Notes: generated by a model not told the origin, from the sequence alone. A stretch of DNA of 64,000 nucleotides from Amaricoccus macauensis (GCF_014201905.1 NZ_JACHFM010000004.1:310001-374000); one strand, 5' to 3'. Counted from the stretch's first letter, positions 46,152 to 55,319 are shown. Numbers and translations are program-made.

Positions 46152-46991
46152 TCACTTCACCGCTCCCGACGTGATGCCGCGGATGAGCTGGCGGGAGAAG
46201 ACGAGGTAGAGCACCAGAACCGGCAGGATCGCGAGCGAGAGCGCGGCGAGGACCGCGTTCCAGTTGGTGACGAACTGGCCGATGAAGACCTGCGCCCCGA
46301 GCGTCACGGTCTTCGTCGCCTCGGCCGGCGCGAGGATCAGCGGGAACCAGAGGTCGTTCCAGATCGGGATCATGGTGAAGACCGCGACCGTCGCCATCGC
46401 CGGACGCACCAGCGGCAGGACCAGCCGGAAGAAGATGCGGTATTCCGAGAGCCCGTCGATCCGCCCGGCATTCTTCAGGTCGGGCGAGACCGTCCGCATG
46501 AATTCCGAGAGGATGAAGATCGCGAGCGGCAGCCCCTGCGCGGTGTAGACGAGAATCAGTGCGAGGAGCGTATTCACCAGCCCCGAGGCCACCATGAGCT
46601 GGAGGATCGCCACGGTGCCGAGGCGAATCGGGATCATGATCCCGAGCGCGAGGTAGAGCCCCATGAGCGTATTGCCCCGGAACCGGTACTCCGAGAGCGC
46701 AAAGGCCGCCATGGCGCCGAAGAGCAGCACCGCCGCGAGAGATGCCACGGTGACGATGAGCGAATTCTGGAAATAGAGCAGAAAGTCTCCCTGTGACAGG
46801 ACTGTCCGGTAGCCAACAAGGTCGGCGGTGGCAGGCGTCGGCAGGGCGAGCGGTTCGGCGAAGATCGCACGGCGCGACTTGAACGAGTTGACGATGATCA
46901 CGAAGACCGGAAAGAGCGCGATCACCGTGTAAAGCATCAGGATGCCGTGGGCAGCGAGGCTCCGGGATCGTGACGTGCGTGCGCTCGACAT
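46152..46991 (-). CDS. Carbohydrate ABC transporter permease, MalG type
   Basis: The 279-residue inner-membrane protein has six predicted helices and the EAA loop region ending in GRIDGLSEYRIFFRLVLPLVRPA. This is a MalG/UgpE-type permease. A GGAGGGG site precedes the ATG at 46991. The second permease (MalF type) and the binding protein that should precede it are absent: immediately upstream is the divergent Dyp-type peroxidase gene. The transporter is therefore incomplete at this locus. Confidence 0.9.
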   Translation of the reverse strand: MSSARTSRSRSLAAHGILMLYTVIALFPVFVIIVNSFKSRRAIFAEPLALPTPATADLVGYRTVLSQGDFLLYFQNSLIVTVASLAAVLLFGAMAAFALSEYRFRGNTLMGLYLALGIMIPIRLGTVAILQLMVASGLVNTLLALILVYTAQGLPLAIFILSEFMRTVSPDLKNAGRIDGLSEYRIFFRLVLPLVRPAMATVAVFTMIPIWNDLWFPLILAPAEATKTVTLGAQVFIGQFVTNWNAVLAALSLAILPVLVLYLVFSRQLIRGITSGAVK

Positions 46992-47157
46992 TCTGTCCCC
47001 TCCGCTTCGGGTTCCACGTTCCAAATTCGTCTCACGGCGCCGTCCGTCCCGCAAGCTTCCGGAACCCCTGCCGCCCCGAAGACGGTCGAAAATCGCTGGC
47101 GATCGTCGGCAACCGCGTTATTCCTGAGGGGGAGACCGTTCCGGGGGGGAGGTGTCG

Positions 47158-48129
47158 ATGCCTGATATCACAAGTCAATCCGCGACCGGCGGCCTGACCA
47201 GAAACGCGATCTTTCTCACGCTGACCGTCGGCCCGCGAGAACAGGACCTGACGACGGTGCGCGAGCTGCTTGGCGATCTCGCCTCGCTCAAGCGCGGCGT
47301 GGGGTTCCGCAACAACCAAGCCGGGCTGTCCTGTGTCGCGGGCATCGGCGCGACGCTCTGGAAGCGACTGAGCCCCGGCGCCACGCCGCAGGGCCTGCAC
47401 CCGTTCCGGGAGATCAACGGCGTCCATCACGCGCCGTCGACGCCCGGCGACCTCTTCTTCCACATCCGCGCCATGCGACCGGATTTCTGTTTCGAGCTTG
47501 CCACCAACATCATGAAGCGGCTCGCCGGCGTGGTGACGGTCGAGGACGAGACGCAGGGCTTCAAGTTCTTCGACGACCGCGACCTGCTGGGCTTCGTCGA
47601 CGGCACCGAGAATCCCACCGGACAGGAGGCGATCGAGTCGGTGCTGATCGGCGACGAGGACAAACCCTTCACCGGCGGATCCTATGTGATCGTGCAGAAG
47701 TACATGCATGATCTGGCCGCCTGGGAGGCGCTCACGGTCGAGCGGCAGGAGGTGATCATCGGCCGCCACAAGCTCTCGGACATCGAGTTCCGCGACGCGG
47801 ACAAGGCGAGCTACGCGCATAACGTGCTCACGAACTTCAATGGCCCTGACGGGCGGCAACTCAAGATCGTGCGTGACAACATGCCCTTCGGCAGTCCGGC
47901 ACGCGGCGAATTCGGCACCTACTTCATCGGCTACTCCTGCGAGCCGGGCCGGACCGAGAAGATGCTCGACAACATGTTCATCGGCGATCCGCCGGGCAAC
48001 TACGATCGTCTGCTCGACGTCAGCCGCGCCGTCACCGGAAGCTTGTTTTTCGTGCCGACCGAGGAGATGCTCGACCGGATCGGCGCGGGAGAGCCCGCGG
48101 TCGCGGGCGGAACGAAATCAGGGACGTGA
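47158..48129 (+). CDS. Dyp-type heme peroxidase (YfeX-like)
   Basis: The 323-residue peroxidase contains the catalytic GxxDG motif as LGFVDGTENPTG and the later ASYAHNVLTNF and GTYFIGYS segments. It oxidises a range of substrates with H2O2; YfeX-like members are cytosolic and have been linked to heme or porphyrinogen chemistry. No signal peptide or encapsulin-targeting tail is visible. A GGGGGGAGG site supports ATG 47158; an in-frame GTG lies 6 bp before it. Confidence 0.9.
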   Translation: MPDITSQSATGGLTRNAIFLTLTVGPREQDLTTVRELLGDLASLKRGVGFRNNQAGLSCVAGIGATLWKRLSPGATPQGLHPFREINGVHHAPSTPGDLFFHIRAMRPDFCFELATNIMKRLAGVVTVEDETQGFKFFDDRDLLGFVDGTENPTGQEAIESVLIGDEDKPFTGGSYVIVQKYMHDLAAWEALTVERQEVIIGRHKLSDIEFRDADKASYAHNVLTNFNGPDGRQLKIVRDNMPFGSPARGEFGTYFIGYSCEPGRTEKMLDNMFIGDPPGNYDRLLDVSRAVTGSLFFVPTEEMLDRIGAGEPAVAGGTKSGT

Positions 48130-48293
48130 ACTGACCGTTCGGCCGGCTTCTGCGGGAAGACCGGTTGCCCGAACGGTTGATCGCCGGGCATGCAACCCCA
48201 GCGAATTCTTTACGGCCTTACCCCTTCGGCAGGCTTGGCGGACAAGCAGAATCCTGCGAGATTCAACCCACTGGTGAAACGAAAAATCGGTCA

Positions 48294-49661
48294 ATGCTTC
48301 GGGCGTTCCCTCTCTTTGCTGCACTGCTTGCGCTCGCCCTCGCGCAGGGCGTTGCCGCGGCCGAAGGGCATCTGACGGGGAGTGTCGCGTTCCGGGACAC
48401 CGGACCGGTGCCGCCGGACGCGGTGGTTCAGGTCCTGCTCGCCGATGTGAGTCGCGGCAAGGACGTGGCGGCGCGGGTGATCGGTGTCGCCACCCTCGAC
48501 CGGCCGAGCGGGCCGCCCTATGCCTTCGACATCGCCTACGACCCTTCGGCGATCCGGCCACAGGGGACGTACGTCCTCCGGGCGGAGCTTTCGTCGGGGG
48601 GAGAGGTTCTCTATCGCTCCCGCGGCCTCCTCCCCGTCCTGACCCGTGGCGAGCCATCACAAACGACGCTCTGGCTCGCCCACGTCCGACCGGCCGAGGC
48701 CGGAGCGGTCGGCCTCAGACTGCCGGCGAGCTTCTCGGGGGCCGTGCCCTGCGAAGACTGCGATGACGTTCGCTACCTGCTCAATCTCTGGCCGGACCGG
48801 GTCTTCCATCTCCGCCGGATATGGGAAGGCAAGAACATGCAGCGGGATGTGATCGGCCGCTGGTCGGTTGATCCCGCCTCCGCGCTCCTCACGCTCCATG
48901 GCGGCGAGAACGATCTCCAGTTCGAGCTGCTCGGGCCGGACAGGCTGCAGCAGGTGGTACGGGCACGGACCCAGCTTCCGGGCGACCGCACCCTCACCGC
49001 ATCACCGACGTTCCAGCCCTTCGACCCCAAGCTCGCGCTTCGCGGACTGGTGACCTGGAGCGACGACCGCGCCACGCTCGTCGAGTGCCTGACCGGGCGT
49101 CGGTATCCCGTGCTGGACGAGGCTGACTACCAGTCGCTCGAGCATGCCTACCTCGCCGCCGGCGTCGAGCCCGGCCTGCCGCTGATGGCGAGCTTTGACG
49201 GGACGATCGTCCAGAGCCAGCGGCCGGAGGACGGCAAGGGCGAGGTGGTGGTCGATCGCTTCGTCGGGGTCTGGCCCGGGGAAACCTGCGACCGCGCCCG
49301 GAGCCCGGCGACGCTGCGCAACACCTACTGGCGCCTGCTGCGACTCGGCCAGACCGAGGTCGCCACTTCGCCGAACCGCCGCGAACCGAGCCTGATCCTG
49401 CGGGAAGGCGAGCGGCGCTTCAGCGCGACGGTGGGGTGCAACCCCATCGCAGGCCGCTTCACCGTCGATGATGACAACCTGCAGTTCGGACAGATCAAGG
49501 CGCCGCGGTTCGACTGCCCGGATCCGCTCGACGCGCTGGAGGATCGGCTTGTGGACGGTCTGGAGGCCACCGCGACCTGGCGGATCTCGGGCCAGTCGCT
49601 CGAATTACTCGACGCAGGCGGCGGACAGGTGGCGCTGCTGCAGGCGGTCTATCTCTACTGA
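48294..49661 (+). CDS. Exported YbaY-NlpE-META three-domain protein
   Basis: This 455-residue protein begins with a signal peptide (1-23, cleaved after AAA), without a lipobox. Three modules follow. Residues 25-130 form a YbaY/YscW-like beta sandwich (GHLTGSVAF). Residues 145-245 form an NlpE-like barrel with C153-ED-C156 and a conserved GRWSVD. Residues 340-450 form a META/HslJ domain (NTYWRLLRLG, VGCNPIAGRF, FDCPDPL). Each module occurs alone in envelope-stress or heat-shock proteins, so a role in envelope homeostasis is likely. It converges with btuD and overlaps its end by 7 bp. Confidence 0.75.
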   Translation: MLRAFPLFAALLALALAQGVAAAEGHLTGSVAFRDTGPVPPDAVVQVLLADVSRGKDVAARVIGVATLDRPSGPPYAFDIAYDPSAIRPQGTYVLRAELSSGGEVLYRSRGLLPVLTRGEPSQTTLWLAHVRPAEAGAVGLRLPASFSGAVPCEDCDDVRYLLNLWPDRVFHLRRIWEGKNMQRDVIGRWSVDPASALLTLHGGENDLQFELLGPDRLQQVVRARTQLPGDRTLTASPTFQPFDPKLALRGLVTWSDDRATLVECLTGRRYPVLDEADYQSLEHAYLAAGVEPGLPLMASFDGTIVQSQRPEDGKGEVVVDRFVGVWPGETCDRARSPATLRNTYWRLLRLGQTEVATSPNRREPSLILREGERRFSATVGCNPIAGRFTVDDDNLQFGQIKAPRFDCPDPLDALEDRLVDGLEATATWRISGQSLELLDAGGGQVALLQAVYLY

Positions 49662-50437
49662 TTGCCGCCACCGGCCCCGCGCTGCGGTCCGAGCACCTGC
49701 AGGATCGGGCCACCGGCGTCGCCGGTGATGAAAACCTCCACCCCGTAGACTTCGGCAATCCGCTCCGGGGTCAGCACGTCGAGCGGCCGACCCTGAGCGA
49801 TGAGCCGACCGTGTCCGGCGAGGATCACCCGGTCGCACCAGCGCGCGGCAAGACCGAGGTCGTGCAGGGTGACGAGCGCGCCACGACCCTCGGCAACCAG
49901 TCGCCTGAGGGTCACCATGAGCGCGACGGCGTGGGCCGGGTCGAGCCCCGCGGTCGGTTCGTCCGCAAGAATGAGCGGCGCACCCTGCGCGAGCGCCCGC
50001 GCGACGAGTGCCCGGGCCCGCTCCCCCCCGGAGAGATCGGTTGCCGGCCGCCCGGCGAGCGGACGAAGCTCCATCAGGTCGATCGCCGCCTCGACCGCGG
50101 CCGCGTCTTCTGCCGCACTGGCGCGATGCGGCAGGCGGCCGAGCGCGACCAGCGCGGCGACACTGATCGGCCAGGCGATTTCATGCTCCTGCGGCACGTA
50201 GGCCGCGACCTGAGCGCGCTCCCGCGGCGCCATCTGGCCGAGCGGTACGCCGGCAATTTCCATGGTGCCCGCCGCCGGGTGAAGCCCCAGCGCCGCCCGG
50301 AGCAGCGTTGTCTTGCCACAGCCGTTCGGGCCGAGCAGTCCGACGACTTCGCCGCGATGCACCTCGAGGCTCACGTGATCCAGCACCCGCCGCCCGCGCC
50401 GCTCGATCCGCACGTCCTTGAGCCGGAGCAGGGTCAT
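49655..50437 (-). CDS. btuD: Cobalamin ABC transporter ATP-binding protein
   Basis: The 260-residue ATPase has Walker A GPNGCGKTT, signature LSGGERARALVARAL and Walker B LILADEPTAGLD. It belongs to the FecE/BtuD/HmuV group that pairs with FecCD-type permeases. It is the last gene of btuB-F-C-D, and its start overlaps the btuC stop (ATGA). The cobalamin riboswitch at the operon head makes vitamin B12 the likely substrate. Confidence 0.88.
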   Translation of the reverse strand: MTLLRLKDVRIERRGRRVLDHVSLEVHRGEVVGLLGPNGCGKTTLLRAALGLHPAAGTMEIAGVPLGQMAPRERAQVAAYVPQEHEIAWPISVAALVALGRLPHRASAAEDAAAVEAAIDLMELRPLAGRPATDLSGGERARALVARALAQGAPLILADEPTAGLDPAHAVALMVTLRRLVAEGRGALVTLHDLGLAARWCDRVILAGHGRLIAQGRPLDVLTPERIAEVYGVEVFITGDAGGPILQVLGPQRGAGGGNQ

Positions 50438-51438
50438 GCGAGCCTCCGACGGCCGCGCCAGACCAGCCAGAGGAAGAACGGCGCGCCCACGAGCGCGGTC
50501 ACGACCCCGAGCTTCAGATCGCGTTCCGGCGCAATCAGCCTGACGGCGATGTCGGCAGCGAGGAGCAGCGCCGCGCCACCCAGCGCCGAGGCGGGCAACA
50601 GCCGCGACGGCATCGCGCCGACCAGCGGGCGCAAGAGGTGCGGCACCACCAGCCCGACGAAGCCGATGGCGCCGGCAACCGCGACGCCGGCGCCCACTGC
50701 CAGCGCCGAGCCGAGCACGACGAGCGTGCGGGTGCGCCCGAGCGTTACCCCGAGCGAGGCGGCCGCGTCCTCGCCGAGGGTGAGTGCATCGAGGTCACGC
50801 CCGACAATGAGCAGCAGGGCGAGTCCCGCGAGAATGAATGGCGCGGCGACAAACACGTGGACCACCGAGCGATCGGCGAGCGAGCCGAGGAGCCAGTAGA
50901 CGATTTCCGAGGCCGCGAACGGGTTTGGCGACAGGTTTAGCACGAGCGAGGTCAACGCACCCGAGAGGCTCGACACCGCGACCCCGGCCAGAATGAGGGT
51001 GATCGAACTGCCGCCGGCGCCGGCCATCCCCTGCACGAGAAGGGTGGCAAGCGCGGCGCCAGTCAGCGCCGCGGCGGGCAGCGCCATCGGAACCATGGCC
51101 GCGATGCCGCTGTAGAGCGCGAGCGCGGCCCCAAGCGCCGCCGCGCCCGAGATGCCGAGAAGGCCGGGCTCGGCCAGCGGATTGCGCAGATATCCCTGCA
51201 GCGCCGCCCCCGATGCCCCGAGCCCCGCGCCGATCAGGAGCCCGAGCAGCGCCCGCGGAAGCCTGATCTCGCGCATGATGAGGGCGGCGGCCGGATCCTC
51301 TCCGGTCACCAGGGCACTGAGCGCGCGACCGGGCGCGATCGCCGCCGGGCCGAGGAGAAGACTTCCGGCAAAAAGTGCGACCACGAGCGCCACGAGCGCC
51401 GCGAGCGTCACCCGGGCGCGTCGGTCGGGACCGCTCAT
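50434..51438 (-). CDS. btuC: Cobalamin ABC transporter permease, FecCD family
   Basis: This 334-residue permease has about ten membrane helices. Family landmarks are REIRLPRALLGLLIGAGLG near the N-terminus and AGAIGFVGLVVPHLLRPLVG in the cytoplasmic-loop region that contacts the ATPase. It forms the inner-membrane channel with BtuD. The ATG at 51438 overlaps the btuF stop. Confidence 0.9.
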   Translation of the reverse strand: MSGPDRRARVTLAALVALVVALFAGSLLLGPAAIAPGRALSALVTGEDPAAALIMREIRLPRALLGLLIGAGLGASGAALQGYLRNPLAEPGLLGISGAAALGAALALYSGIAAMVPMALPAAALTGAALATLLVQGMAGAGGSSITLILAGVAVSSLSGALTSLVLNLSPNPFAASEIVYWLLGSLADRSVVHVFVAAPFILAGLALLLIVGRDLDALTLGEDAAASLGVTLGRTRTLVVLGSALAVGAGVAVAGAIGFVGLVVPHLLRPLVGAMPSRLLPASALGGAALLLAADIAVRLIAPERDLKLGVVTALVGAPFFLWLVWRGRRRLA

Positions 51439-52277
51439 CTCGGGCGGGCCGCCCGGAGGGCCGTCACCGCGTCGAGCGCCAGCGGCGTGCCGCAGACCCA
51501 GAGGCTGTCCGCCACGCTGGCGTGGCCGGCATCGAGCGCCCGGAGTGCAGGATGGCGCAGGATCCCCTCGGCCAGCGCCGGGCTGGGGTAGTCCTGACCG
51601 AGGACGATGAGGTCGGGCTGTTCGGTCACCAGAGTTTCGAGCGGCAGGTTCGCAAGGCCGGAGAGGCCACGCTCGGCCGCGATGTTGGCATAGCCCGCGG
51701 CCTCGAGGATCGCGTCCGCCAGCGTGCCGCTGCCGGAGGTATAGCCATTGGCGTAGTAGATCGCCGCGCGCGGCCGGGGCCCCGAAGGTGGCGGCATGTC
51801 GGCGAGCCTTGCCCGAAGGCCGGCGGCCAGCCGTCGCGCATCCCGGGACGTGCCGAGCAACTCGCCCATGCGCAGGACGTTCGCCTCGATGTCCGCGAAC
51901 GATCGCTCGATCGGAAAGGTCTCGACCCGGATGCCGAGCCGGCGGAGCATCGCGATCGTCGCCGACGGATCCCACTCGCCCGCCAGCACCAGATCGGGAT
52001 CAAGCGCAAGGATCGACTCGGCATTGCCCGCGTGGACCGGAACCGACGCGGCCGCCCGCCACATCGCCGAGGCGACCCGGTCCCGGGCGATCGGCGAGAT
52101 GGCGACGAGCTGGCCGGGGCCCGCGAGGATCATGGCGAGCTGGTCGGTGCAGAGGTTCATCGAGACGACCCGGCGCGGCGCAGGGTCGTCGGCGCCGGCC
52201 GTCGTGGCGCTGATCATCGTGGCGCCGGCAAGGCCAGCCGCCACGAGAAAGGCCGCGCACCACCGCCGCCACGCCAT
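51435..52277 (-). CDS. btuF: Cobalamin-binding periplasmic protein
   Basis: The 280-residue binding protein has a signal peptide (1-29, ending AGA) and a class III fold joined by a rigid helix. The early strand RVVSMNLCTDQLAMIL and the later TEQPDLIVLGQ match BtuF-like proteins. It hands corrinoid to BtuCD. It lies 2 bp after btuB in the same transcript. A hemin- or siderophore-binding role would be the alternative on sequence alone, but the riboswitch favours B12. Confidence 0.85.
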   Translation of the reverse strand: MAWRRWCAAFLVAAGLAGATMISATTAGADDPAPRRVVSMNLCTDQLAMILAGPGQLVAISPIARDRVASAMWRAAASVPVHAGNAESILALDPDLVLAGEWDPSATIAMLRRLGIRVETFPIERSFADIEANVLRMGELLGTSRDARRLAAGLRARLADMPPPSGPRPRAAIYYANGYTSGSGTLADAILEAAGYANIAAERGLSGLANLPLETLVTEQPDLIVLGQDYPSPALAEGILRHPALRALDAGHASVADSLWVCGTPLALDAVTALRAARPR

Positions 52278-52279
52278 GA

Positions 52280-54136
52280 TCAGAACGTCCCCCGTACCCC
52301 GAAGTAGACCGCGCTGCCGGCCGTCGAGTAACCTTCCACGGTCTGGTACTGTTCGTCGAACAGATTCTCGGCGCGGACGTAGACTTCCGCTGCATCAGTC
52401 AGCGCGTAAGCGACCCGCGCGTTCACCAGCGTGTAGTCCGAGCGCCAGGCGGAGCTGTTGGCGAAGGGTTCGTCCGGCAGACCGGCCACATACTGCACCT
52501 CGACACCGGTGGTCAGGCGCGAGACCGGCGTGGCCTCCACCCCGACGTTGACGTCATGAAGCGGCACGCGGAGCCGGCGGCTGCCGGTGGCGGTGCGGGA
52601 ATGGGTGTAGGTGTAGTTGCCGACGAGACTCACGCTGTCGGTCAGATCATAGGAGCCCGCGAGCTCGACGCCCCGGCTGCGCGCCGTGCCCGGAACCTGC
52701 TCGAAGCGCGTGGTGAAGTCGATCAGATCATCGATGTCGAGCAGGAAGAGCGTGGCCGACACGAGACCCCTGCCCTCCGCGAAGCCCTGCTCGACGCCGA
52801 GATCGGCGCTGACGCTCTTCTCCGGGTCGAGGTCGCGATTGCCGTAGGTGGGCGAGAACAGCTCGTAGAGCGACGGCGCGCGAAAGCCGGTGCCGACCGA
52901 GGCGCGCACCGTCGTGTCCGGCAGCGCCTCCCAGGCGGCCGACAGGCGGCCCGTCGGGTAGCTGCCGAACTCCGAATGATCGTCGTTGCGCAGGGCGGCG
53001 GTCAGGGTAAGCGCCTCGACCGGCTGCCAGATCGCCTGACCGAACACGCCGGCGACGTCCGCGTCGCCGGCGGTGGCGCCATATGGGCTCGTCGTCCGCG
53101 CCGTCTCGCGGGTCCAGTCGGCCCCGAACTGGAGCAGCAGTGCGTCCGAGACGGTGTAGCCGCCGAGATACTCGACCTTCACCCGGTCGCCGCTGAAGTT
53201 GGAGTGACCGATGTCCTCTTCATCGGTGTCCCGATCGATGTCGAACCAGGACACCGCCACGCGGCTCGCCAGCGCACCGGTCGTGAGATCGAAGCCGGCG
53301 CGGGCGCCCCACGTGGTGGTGTCGTAGGTATTGTCACGGTCGACCAGCTGGTACGTGATCGGGTCAAAGCCGTCGAAGTCGCCGGACTCGTGCTGGGTGA
53401 ACGCCGAGCCGAAGAGCGACAGGTTGTCCGTTGCGCGGAACGTGCCGGTCGCCGAGAGCCGGTTGCCGTCGTAGCCGTCCGCCTCGGTGTTGCCGTCCGC
53501 CCGCTCGGCGGCGGAAAACCCGTCGGTCTGCAGGTGGGCGGCCGTCAGCGAGAAGTCTCCGCGATCGTTCTGGCCGGTCAGCGCATAGGCCGCGCGGGCC
53601 GTGCCGTAGGTACCGCCTTCCAGCACGTAGGTGGACTGCAGACCGTCCTCGGTGGCGCGGGGCGAGCTGATGTCGATGACGCCGGCGACCGCCTGTCCGC
53701 CATAGAGCGCCGACTGGCTGCCCTTGAGGACTTCGATGCGGCCGACGCCATCGAGCAGGAGACCCGACAACGAGGCCTGCACCTGCGTGCTGGTGGGGTC
53801 GGAGATCTCGATGCCATCGACGGCGACGCGCACGTACTGCTGCGACGCGCCACGGATGGCGAAGCCTGAGTTGGTGCCAGCGGGCCCGGCCTGAGAGACC
53901 GAGACGCCGGGCTGCGTGGCGAGGATCGACAGCACGAACGGGCGGCCGTCGTTGATGATGTCCTGCCCGGTGATGACCGAGACGCTCGACCCGGTCGAGG
54001 CAGCAGCGGTCGGGGTGCGGTTCGCCGAGACGATGACCTCTGGGAGGATCGTCACGTCCTCGGCGGGGGCGACGTCCTGGGCAGCGGCGGCATAGGGTAA
54101 TGCCAAGGCGGCAAGCAGGGGTGCGGTGCGGCGCAT
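52280..54136 (-). CDS. btuB: TonB-dependent vitamin B12 receptor
   Basis: The 618-residue outer-membrane receptor has a signal peptide (1-19), a TonB box EVIVSANR and a plug domain with GAQSALYGG-type loops (seen as SQSALYGGQAVAGVIDI). A 22-strand barrel follows, ending in a terminal aromatic residue (VRGTF), as required for outer-membrane insertion. The length matches BtuB. It is the first gene after the cobalamin riboswitch, whose 3' end is about 105 nt upstream. Confidence 0.92.
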   Translation of the reverse strand: MRRTAPLLAALALPYAAAAQDVAPAEDVTILPEVIVSANRTPTAAASTGSSVSVITGQDIINDGRPFVLSILATQPGVSVSQAGPAGTNSGFAIRGASQQYVRVAVDGIEISDPTSTQVQASLSGLLLDGVGRIEVLKGSQSALYGGQAVAGVIDISSPRATEDGLQSTYVLEGGTYGTARAAYALTGQNDRGDFSLTAAHLQTDGFSAAERADGNTEADGYDGNRLSATGTFRATDNLSLFGSAFTQHESGDFDGFDPITYQLVDRDNTYDTTTWGARAGFDLTTGALASRVAVSWFDIDRDTDEEDIGHSNFSGDRVKVEYLGGYTVSDALLLQFGADWTRETARTTSPYGATAGDADVAGVFGQAIWQPVEALTLTAALRNDDHSEFGSYPTGRLSAAWEALPDTTVRASVGTGFRAPSLYELFSPTYGNRDLDPEKSVSADLGVEQGFAEGRGLVSATLFLLDIDDLIDFTTRFEQVPGTARSRGVELAGSYDLTDSVSLVGNYTYTHSRTATGSRRLRVPLHDVNVGVEATPVSRLTTGVEVQYVAGLPDEPFANSSAWRSDYTLVNARVAYALTDAAEVYVRAENLFDEQYQTVEGYSTAGSAVYFGVRGTF

Positions 54137-54240
54137 GGCCGGGTCTCCTCGTGGCGGTGGGCCGTCAGGCCATTCGTGAAAGGCTCACCGCTGCGGAGGG
54201 ACCGCACCTCGGACGCACCCCGCGCCGCGGTTGGGTGACG

Positions 54241-54421
54241 GTCAGGGCAGGTCTCCTGGCTCGCGGGTCACCGCCCGTTGCACCTCGCCTTCCCGGGGTG
54301 GTCCCAGTGGCATTCGAGGCGCGGACTCGCCGCCTACAGTTGCGGGGGCAGCCGCGGGGTCGGGTGAAATCCCTGACCGCAGTTCCCTTTTCATTCCGCC
54401 CGTTGAGGCGGAAACCCTGAC
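54241..54421 (-). promoter_or_regulatory. Cobalamin riboswitch
   Basis: Read on the minus strand, the conserved cobalamin-aptamer blocks occur in order: GGAATGAAAAGGGAA, GCTGCCCCCGCAACTGTA, GCCACTGG, GGGAAGGCG and, at the 3' end, GAGCCAGGAGACCTGCC. High adenosylcobalamin should fold the RNA so that btuB expression is shut off, by hiding the ribosome-binding site or by termination. The region between the aptamer and ATG 54136 has no clear T-run, so translational control is more likely. Confidence 0.93.
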
Positions 54422-54427
54422 GGCGCC

Positions 54428-54456
54428 GTCATCTGCGCGGGATGCGGCGTTGTCAA
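54428..54456 (-). promoter_or_regulatory. Candidate promoter of the btu operon
   Basis: On the minus strand a perfect TTGACA (complement of 54451-54456) and a weak -10 GATGAC (54428-54433) are 17 bp apart. The start point would fall right at the 5' end of the riboswitch. Confidence 0.5.
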
Positions 54457-54486
54457 GGGAAGTGGCGTGGAGAGAAGGGGAGTTGA

Positions 54487-54511
54487 GGGGCGCCCGCCAC
54501 ACGGGCGCCCC
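54487..54511 (-). terminator. Hairpin after the RTX gene
   Basis: GGGGCGCCCG and CGGGCGCCCC form a perfect 10-bp stem around CCACA, 8 bp past the stop of the RTX gene on the minus strand. The following sequence TCAACTCCCCTTCTC is pyrimidine-rich but not a strict T-run. Confidence 0.5.
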
Positions 54512-54518
54512 GGGAGCG

Positions 54519-55319
54519 TCACGCGAGGATGAAGTCCGTCGCGTTGAAGGTGGTGAGGTCCTGGCCGAGGATCGTCACCGAGGTCTCGGCGTCGAGCTGG
54601 AAGAGCACGTCCTCGCCGACCTGCTGGCCGGTCGCGAGCACGTCGGCGACGCTGGCGAACGCGAAGGCCACGACGTCGATCTTGTCGTTGCCAAAGCCGT
54701 AGTCGCGGATGACGTCGTTGCCGTCGCCGGCATCGAACTGGAAGACGTCGCCGAGCCGGCCGCCGGTGAGCTCGTCGTCGCCCCAGCCGCCCATCAGGAG
54801 ATCACGGCCCGTGGCGCCGAAAAGCGTGTCGTTGTGGTTGCCGCCGATCAGGGTGTCGTTGCCGCCACCGCCGTCCATCCGGTCCTCGTAGGTGCGACCG
54901 TTCATGTAGTCGTTGCCGTTGTCGCCGAAGAGATGGTCCTTGCCGGCGCCGCCGTCGAGGCTGTCGTCACCCTCGCCACCGCGCAGCGTGTCGAAGCCGG
55001 TCGAGCCCGAGAGCGTGTCGTTGCCTTCGCCGCCGTCGAGATCGTCGCCCGCCTGACCGCCGTCGAGGACATCATCGCCGTACCAGCCGACGAGGACGTC
55101 CTTGTTGTCGCCGCCATTCAGCGTGTCGTTGCCAATGCCACCATTCAGGTGATCCGGCCCGGCACCGCCGAACAGAAGATCATTCCCCTGCGCGCCGATC
55201 AGGAAGTCGGGACCACTGCTGGAGACCAGCGTGTCGTCTCCGGCAAGGCCGAGAAGCGTGTCCGCGAGAAGCCCGCCAGACAGGGAATCATTGCCGCTAG
55301 TACCTACGATTACTGGCAT
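54519..55319 (-). CDS. RTX calcium-binding protein, type I secretion substrate
   Basis: The 266-residue protein is almost entirely built of Gly-Asp-rich nonapeptides of the GGxGxDxLx type (about 19 copies, residues 5-205), which form a calcium-loaded parallel beta roll. There is no signal peptide. The C-terminus ends TDFILA, an acidic residue followed by hydrophobic ones, typical of type I secretion signals. No type I exporter is encoded in the window. No catalytic domain is present, so it may be a structural or adhesive exoprotein or a stripped-down relic of a longer RTX protein. Confidence 0.85.
   Translation of the reverse strand: MPVIVGTSGNDSLSGGLLADTLLGLAGDDTLVSSSGPDFLIGAQGNDLLFGGAGPDHLNGGIGNDTLNGGDNKDVLVGWYGDDVLDGGQAGDDLDGGEGNDTLSGSTGFDTLRGGEGDDSLDGGAGKDHLFGDNGNDYMNGRTYEDRMDGGGGNDTLIGGNHNDTLFGATGRDLLMGGWGDDELTGGRLGDVFQFDAGDGNDVIRDYGFGNDKIDVVAFAFASVADVLATGQQVGEDVLFQLDAETSVTILGQDLTTFNATDFILA

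Noticed and set aside
54519-55319. Gly-Asp tandem coding repeats considered as a CRISPR-like or satellite array
   Set aside because: The repeats are in frame, 27 bp in period at protein level and diverged in DNA; they encode RTX nonapeptides.
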